From positions 90,985,029 to 91,049,028 of the forward strand of contig CM043959.1 of NCBI GenBank assembly GCA_014529385.2: a stretch of DNA of 64,000 nt. The letters run 5' to 3'. Source of the DNA: Adiantum capillus-veneris (lineage: Eukaryota; Streptophyta; Polypodiopsida; Polypodiales; Pteridaceae). This document shows positions 59,331 through 64,000 of this stretch, in pieces. How positions within the stretch are numbered: the stretch's first letter is position 1; each line of letters begins with the position of its first letter. The notes under the pieces were generated by a model. It was given only the letters and a program-made list of their open reading frames with translations, did no database searches and was not told where the DNA came from. The position numbers and the translations under genes were made by a program.

Positions 59331-59749
59331 AATGCTTACCACGTGGGCATCACCTCGGTGAAGCGAGGAAGATGATGTCCTTGTGGTAAGTATTGACTTA
59401 TTGTCTGGGTACTATGTCAGTAGCGTGGCGAATCTAGTATCCTTTTGGTAAGTCAACTTCCCTTCCCCTTTTCCAAAAAACATATGGGCATTGATCAATA
59501 ACGCGGCCATATGATGTTTGTATGCAAGCCATTATTTCTCCGTAGATTTAGGTGGCACTCGATCAATAACGCGTCTAATAGAGTGTCGTTTGCTAGAAGC
59601 ATCTGTTTTTGCATAAATGTGGCATTTAGGTCGTTAACCCGGCCGTACGAACGTCATATAATTTGTATGTGCATGTGCAATTAATTTTTTAAGTATTAAG
59701 TATATGAAATACTTGGTCGATAACGCGGGTGTAAAGATTATTTCATATA
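59331..59749. repeat. Array of six hairpins with a conserved loop motif
   Basis: Arms: (1) 59331-59342/59383-59394, AATGCTTACCAC against GTGGTAAGTATT; (2) 59393-59400/59449-59456, TTGACTTA/TAAGTCAA, with inner 59407-59414/59435-59442; (3) 59481-59487/59507-59513, CATATGG/CCATATG; (4) 59556-59560/59581-59585, CACTC/GAGTG; (5) 59632-59635/59650-59653, CGTT/AACG, weak; (6) 59701-59711/59739-59749, TATATGAAATA/TATTTCATATA, perfect. The loops of 2 to 6 share a core near TCAATAACGCGG, about 70 to 85 bp apart. The arms differ between hairpins yet stay complementary. Confidence 0.8.
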
Positions 59750-59937
59750 CAAATGTTTGAATTGTTTAATTTGTTGTTTTTAACTGTCCATATGAAATTA
59801 TATACCAACTAATCATATTCAGAAGAATGCTTTATTTATCAATCATCGATATCTTAAATGCTCCATTTATATAAATTATATGCAAAAAAGTATTTCTACA
59901 CAATTTGAATGTTAAGTATTCTTTTTAATCTTTTTAA

Positions 59938-60950
59938 CACTAGAATGGTAACAAGACACTTTTATGTCCTTGGACACTTTTGTGTCCTGTTAAGTGGCCA
60001 TTTTGCTTGAATTATTTGAAGAGTATGAAAATGAATTTCTAGGTGCTATATATCCACAAAGTTGCGTTATGAGCTGAAAAAAACTCAACATTTTTTTTTA
60101 GAGTATCGATCTCACCATTAACCTTACTCTTGCACAACATTTTAAAACCTAAACTGTGTGAAAAAATGGGTCCTGTTTTTGGTTTTTTTTCAATTTTTGG
60201 CAACTATACCACTCTAAACTTCATGTTTGTGAGGTTTAGATGGCTAGAGGTTAGGCATTCATAGTTGTCAACATGTTTTGATGCTTGTAGAGAAATCTAA
60301 GTGTTAAAATTGAAAGTTATGACCAACTTACAAGAATTGCATAATCCTGTTTTTTTGGCCAAAATTAGCACTTTTATGATTTTTTTGGTGGCTTTCTTGA
60401 TATCCAAATTCAATTTTGATTGTGTAAGTGTAATTTATAACATATAGCTAATCTTCCTTGAGTTTTGGGGGACCTAATATGCTATATAGCATAGTATATG
60501 ATGATGGTTGAGTTTTTTGATTGCTGAAGAATACGCTACATTTTAGAGTAGCAAGTATTACTTTCTCAATATTGCTTGTTTCTTAGGCCAATTGTGTGTA
60601 TTTTGTAGGTAGTAACCATATGTAATCATGGACTATAAACTTGGCTAGATATTGAGTAGTTTCTATGGGTTTCTAGAGGTCATAATGCTAAACCCAGTTT
60701 TTTCATGTTTGCTGTATTTAGCACTTCATCATTGCCCCCAAGGTTGCACTTAGTAAGAGATCCATTATCCTTTTGACATGCTCCATGGATCCTTTTGAAT
60801 CCAAAGGCCCAAAGGGAACTAATAAAACATGTATATAGTATTTGTATTGAGCGTGACTATAGAAACTTTGATGATAGGTCTACAGAATGGCAAAAATGCA
60901 ACTTTTTTGTATCTATTTTTTTTGCCCAACACAAAATTGGTGAGGTAAAA
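59938..60950. mobile_element. Second copy of the TIR transposon, right end not found
   Basis: Starts CACTAGAATGGTAAC after TTAA (59934-59937), then the same subterminal ACACTTTTATGTCC motif. It aligns with 55979 to about 56993 throughout. At about 60950 the two copies part; copy one ends 330 bp later with its TIR, whereas copy two continues into an ORF-bearing segment. No CTAGTGTTAA-like end is visible before 64000, so this is either a truncated copy or one with a different, longer 3' part. Confidence 0.8.
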
Positions 60951-60969
60951 GCAACAAAATACACAAGAC

Positions 60970-61665
60970 ATGATCAAGAAAATATGGCCATGTGAGGACG
61001 TAGAGATCAAGAAAGGTATGTGGAAGGTTTCGAAGTACAACCATGATGCAATCAAAGAAAATGCTGAGAGGATTAACTTGGAAGTTTATGGCCATCCCAT
61101 GCACAATGCAGATTGTGCGCTATATTTTGTAAAAATGTTATATGTTCACTTTGTGCAACAACGACCAGTAGACTTTTCATCAAAGGAGACAAATATTGCC
61201 ACTCATGATATAAGGGAGAGTTGTGTCACTTTCACCCCAGATGAGCTGGCATTGATAGTGAAAGGCACCAACCTACAATTAAAGAGAGAGAAGGATATTT
61301 ACACAAAACAACTGGCAGAGAAAGATGCAGAAATAACACGGATTTCTATAGCCACCCAGACATCCCAACCCTCACAAGTTCGGATGGACAAAAGAATTCA
61401 CCACTTAAGCTAGGATGTTAAAAATTTGACACAGTGAGTGAATCCAACACCTGTACAAGGGACACACATCAACCACCTTGTCCTGCATCCAGATTTGGTC
61501 TCCTCGTCTACTTCAGATGCATCCTCTTCTTTCCAATGTCCAGTTTTCTACAAGAATTTTGATGGATGGAGTGTATATTATACATTGACATGCGGTCATT
61601 ATTATCACTTCGCTTATCTTATTGGTTTAATGCAAAATAGTAGCCGATGTGCAATCTGTTCATAA
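60970..61665 (+). pseudogene. Decayed ORF with coiled-coil-like stretch and degenerate RING-H2-like end
   Basis: One frame of about 230 codons with two stops (TAG 61411-61413, TGA 61432-61434). The first part (MIKKIWPCEDVEIKKGMWKV onward) is unknown. A charged stretch, QLKREKDIYTKQLAEKDAEI, could form a coiled coil. After the stops comes a Ser-rich linker, and then CPVF, TCGHYYHFAYLI and CAIC at the C-terminus. This follows the RING-H2 order C-x2-C, C-x-H-x2-H-x2-C, C-x2-C with two of the eight metal ligands lost (F and Y). The apparent second start at 61438 is GTG and not meaningful. It may be a captured host E3-ligase fragment or transposon cargo; the link to the TIR element is positional only. 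Confidence 0.45.
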
Positions 61666-63151
61666 GATATTCCACAAGAAATGTATATTATGTTTGGCAT
61701 GGAAAATGAGTGTAAATTCAAGCAAGCCCGCCAAGATACCCCTAGCACAATTAGAAATCTGTTTGATGAACAAGATGCTACTTCAGAGCAACACAATTGA
61801 GATCGACAAACTATGTATAATTGCGAAATATGAAGCATTGTATATGATCAAAACATATTTGAATACAAGGTCTTTTACAATGGTTTTGACACTATCTTCA
61901 TTCTACTCTCAAGCTATATCAAATCTGTAAAGTTTTTATCCGGTTCTAAGTATGAGTGTTGTGGTTCTCCTTGTATTTTCACATTTGGTCTCTGCCACAC
62001 GCCAAAATTGGTAGGTTTACTTCTCACATTGATTAGAGATTATTCCTCCATTTGCATTTTGAATTTGATCAATTGGGCATGGGTTAGGTCAACTTCAGTC
62101 ACTAGGCTACACATGGAGTTTGCGTAGAGGGTTTTTCACTTTTCCAATGAGTGTGAAACCTTTGGGACATGTATTGATTAGATAGGGTTCTACATGTATA
62201 GCTTCAAATTCCATAGTAAATAGAATTTTGACTTTGCCCAGGAGAAAATCACGATTTCTTTCATGTTTTCCATATTTATCTTCTTCTAAACAAGGTGAAA
62301 CTCATGCAACACCTTATACTGAGTGTTATGAGCTAGCTGATGACTTTGCACTTTGTTTTGAGTCACCCTCACTAATTTAGGCCTAGTTTTAGGGCTTGTG
62401 TCTGTGAGATTTGTTTCATACATCATATGGAGACTTCCATAGCATATGGTCTTCCTCAAGAATCGTTTTTACCCTAAGTTGGACATGAGTGCCAAGTTCC
62501 CAATTCCAAATTCCAAGTGGTGCATGGTTGAGAGTAAAAAAATGTTTTTTTTCTATCTAACACTGCTGGTCGAATTTGGGTTCATTTTGGCAGATGACAC
62601 AAAAAAGCCATTTTCTCTTGCAGGGTTTTTTCAATTACCCAAATTTGACTTTTGGAGTTAGGGGTGTGGTAGTCAGCCTAAAATTGACCTCATGATGATT
62701 GGTTGTCTTGACTTGGGTGTCTAAATTTAGCAAGTTTTGGGAGCATCTTGGTAGCACCTCCAAAGCACTGTGCTAAGATTTTGCATAGGAGGTAAAAATT
62801 TTAAATCCCAAAGAGTAAATTTTAGTTTTTTTCAAAATTTTATCTTAATTTAGCAGGTCCTAAATTTGCAGGTAGGCTATTTCCCCGGGTCAGCTTTATA
62901 AGCCTCCAAGGTTTGTGCAAAGGCCTTGCACCCGAGCTAATTAATAAAAAGGTAAGTTTATGGTTTTCATTAAATGAAAGGAAAAAGATAAAGACTAACG
63001 TTGGATCAAACCTTCCTCATTTAGTAGGCGGACTCTAGTATTTGTTTACTACGCTTTACTAGGCCACATGTCTAAGGTAGCACATGCTTGCTTTGTGTGA
63101 GCTTAAACAAGTGTGTGGCGTTTCCACTTACCAAGATGAGTCCCAAGAAAT

Positions 63152-63193
<42 letters not shown>

Positions 63194-63312
63194 ATGCAAG
63201 GCAAGAGGGGACTTGGACATGCTTGAGTTGCATTAGGAGGTGTTCTCATCTCATTGGTCAAGTGTAAAGATGACGTGCAACAAGCTTGTGATGAGGCAGG
63301 GATCAACACCAA
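61666..63312. other. Unassigned sequence
   Basis: T-rich on the plus strand in places, with short open frames that show no recognisable motif. I see no repeat partner in the window. A (GA)n run lies at 63154-63192. Confidence 0.45.
63154..63192. repeat. (GA)n microsatellite
   Basis: About 39 bp of GA repeats. Confidence 0.93.
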
Positions 63313-64000
63313 AGCCTATCAAGCTATTTCTTGACTCCTAAAGATGCCCTCAAAGAGTATGGCATTGGGGAGGGCATCCTCCTATCATCAAAGCTTTGGC
63401 CAAGGCTTGTGAAGGAAGAGTTGGTGAGTGGCCAAAAGTGTTACCATATGCATTATGGGATGATCGTTCAACACATAGCTCAGTAAATGGCTACATGCCT
63501 GCGGAGCTAATGTATGGTCAAAAGCTAGTGATGCCGATTGAAGATACAATTCCCACATGGAATGTACTACCTTGGCAAGAGGGGCGTAGCAGGGAAGATC
63601 TCCTTGCACTGCATATAAGGCAACTATAGAGAAGACCTGGAGACATTGAAGCTGCAAAAGAACGACTCAAAAATGCAAGGTTGAAAAACAAGGACTACTT
63701 TGATAAGCGACATCGACTCAAGGGCAAAGCAATGGACAAAGGTGACTGGGTTTTAGTGTATGATAGTAGCCTTGATAACTAGCACACAGTCATGCGTAAG
63801 TTTTCAAAAAGATAGTTTGGATCGTATGTTGTAAAGCATGTGCAAGAAAATGCTACTTATAGCTTGTCTGAACTAGATGGTACAGAAGTAAAGATTTCCA
63901 TTGCAGGAAAAAGGATCAAGTATATGAGGGCATCCTCATCCCTTGTCTTGCAGTCCCGTTCAGTGAGCCCTTTAATAAACCTCAACAAGCGAAAGTGTAA
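63313..64000 (+). pseudogene. Gypsy integrase C-terminal fragment, different family
   Basis: Plus-strand integrase remnant running off the window edge. KEYGI near 63345 is followed, after a deletion, by GHPPIIKALAKACEG, then EWPKVLPYALWDDRSTH, GYMPAELMYGQKLVMP, the C-terminal basic region KNKDYFDKRH, DWVLVYDSSLDN, the FGSYVV module and SELDGTEV. Stops occur after IRQL (about 63627), after LDN (about 63780) and after FSKR (about 63812). It is unlike the G3 family integrase, so it is a second gypsy lineage. Confidence 0.8.

Noticed and set aside
59331..59749. Integron attC-type array or hammerhead ribozyme of a retrozyme
   Set aside because: No integrase and a eukaryotic context; the loops lack the CUGAUGA and GAAA cores of a hammerhead.
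62446..62661. 71-aa open frame
   Set aside because: Short, low-complexity hydrophobic sequence without motif, neighbour or repeat support.

Overview
This window is a stretch of a large, repeat-packed plant nuclear genome; I find no intact host gene in it. A plant is indicated by primer-binding sites complementary to initiator-Met tRNA (TGGTATCAGAGC or one mismatch) in every LTR element whose site is visible, by a chromodomain-bearing Ty3/gypsy family, by Tnt1/Tork-like Ty1/copia elements, and by long GA and AC microsatellites. I cannot name the species from sequence; a large-genome non-seed plant or gymnosperm would fit, but that is only an impression.

Layout. 1-819 has no gene. 825-6407 is an LTR element on the minus strand (172-bp LTRs, ACTAT target duplication) with almost no recognisable pol (here E1). 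6413-6960 is unassigned and holds GC-rich palindromes. 6961-13496 is a direct repeat (copy A starts 6961, copy B starts 12176, each with a TATA-like box), and copy A is split by a 2.55-kb gag-only copia-type element at 8055-10606 whose LTRs carry the GA microsatellite. 13497-16480 is a truncated gypsy (GA). A second gypsy (GB) begins with its LTR at 16481; it is interrupted by an inverted gypsy remnant (GC, 19618-21917) and by a non-coding LTR element, E4 (22391-33640), which itself contains copia-1 (26824-32364). 33881-35431 holds a decayed gene of unknown function.

A third gypsy (G2) runs from 35432 to 57525. Copia-2 (39505-54198, AATTT duplication) sits in its leader, and the youngest gypsy (G3, 43617-52370, TCTTG duplication, LTRs about 99% identical by eye) sits in the reverse transcriptase of copia-2. 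The G2 LTR carries a 1.34-kb TIR transposon at 55979-57320 flanked by TTAA.

57526-64000 contains microsatellites, an orphan primer-binding-like site, another GC-rich block, a remarkable array of hairpins with a shared loop motif (59331-59749, possibly from 59193), a second and incomplete copy of the TIR transposon (59938 to about 60950) followed by a decayed ORF with a RING-like end, and a fragment of an unrelated gypsy integrase at the right edge.

Nothing here works as a pathway. The order of events can be read from the nesting: GA, then GB, then E4, then copia-1 in one stack; G2, then copia-2, then G3 in the other. Every pol reading frame carries at least one stop, frameshift or deletion; the closest to intact is G3, with two in-frame stops across gag-pol. 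The most interesting items are the hairpin array, the TTAA-flanked TIR family, and the element with a microsatellite built into its LTRs.
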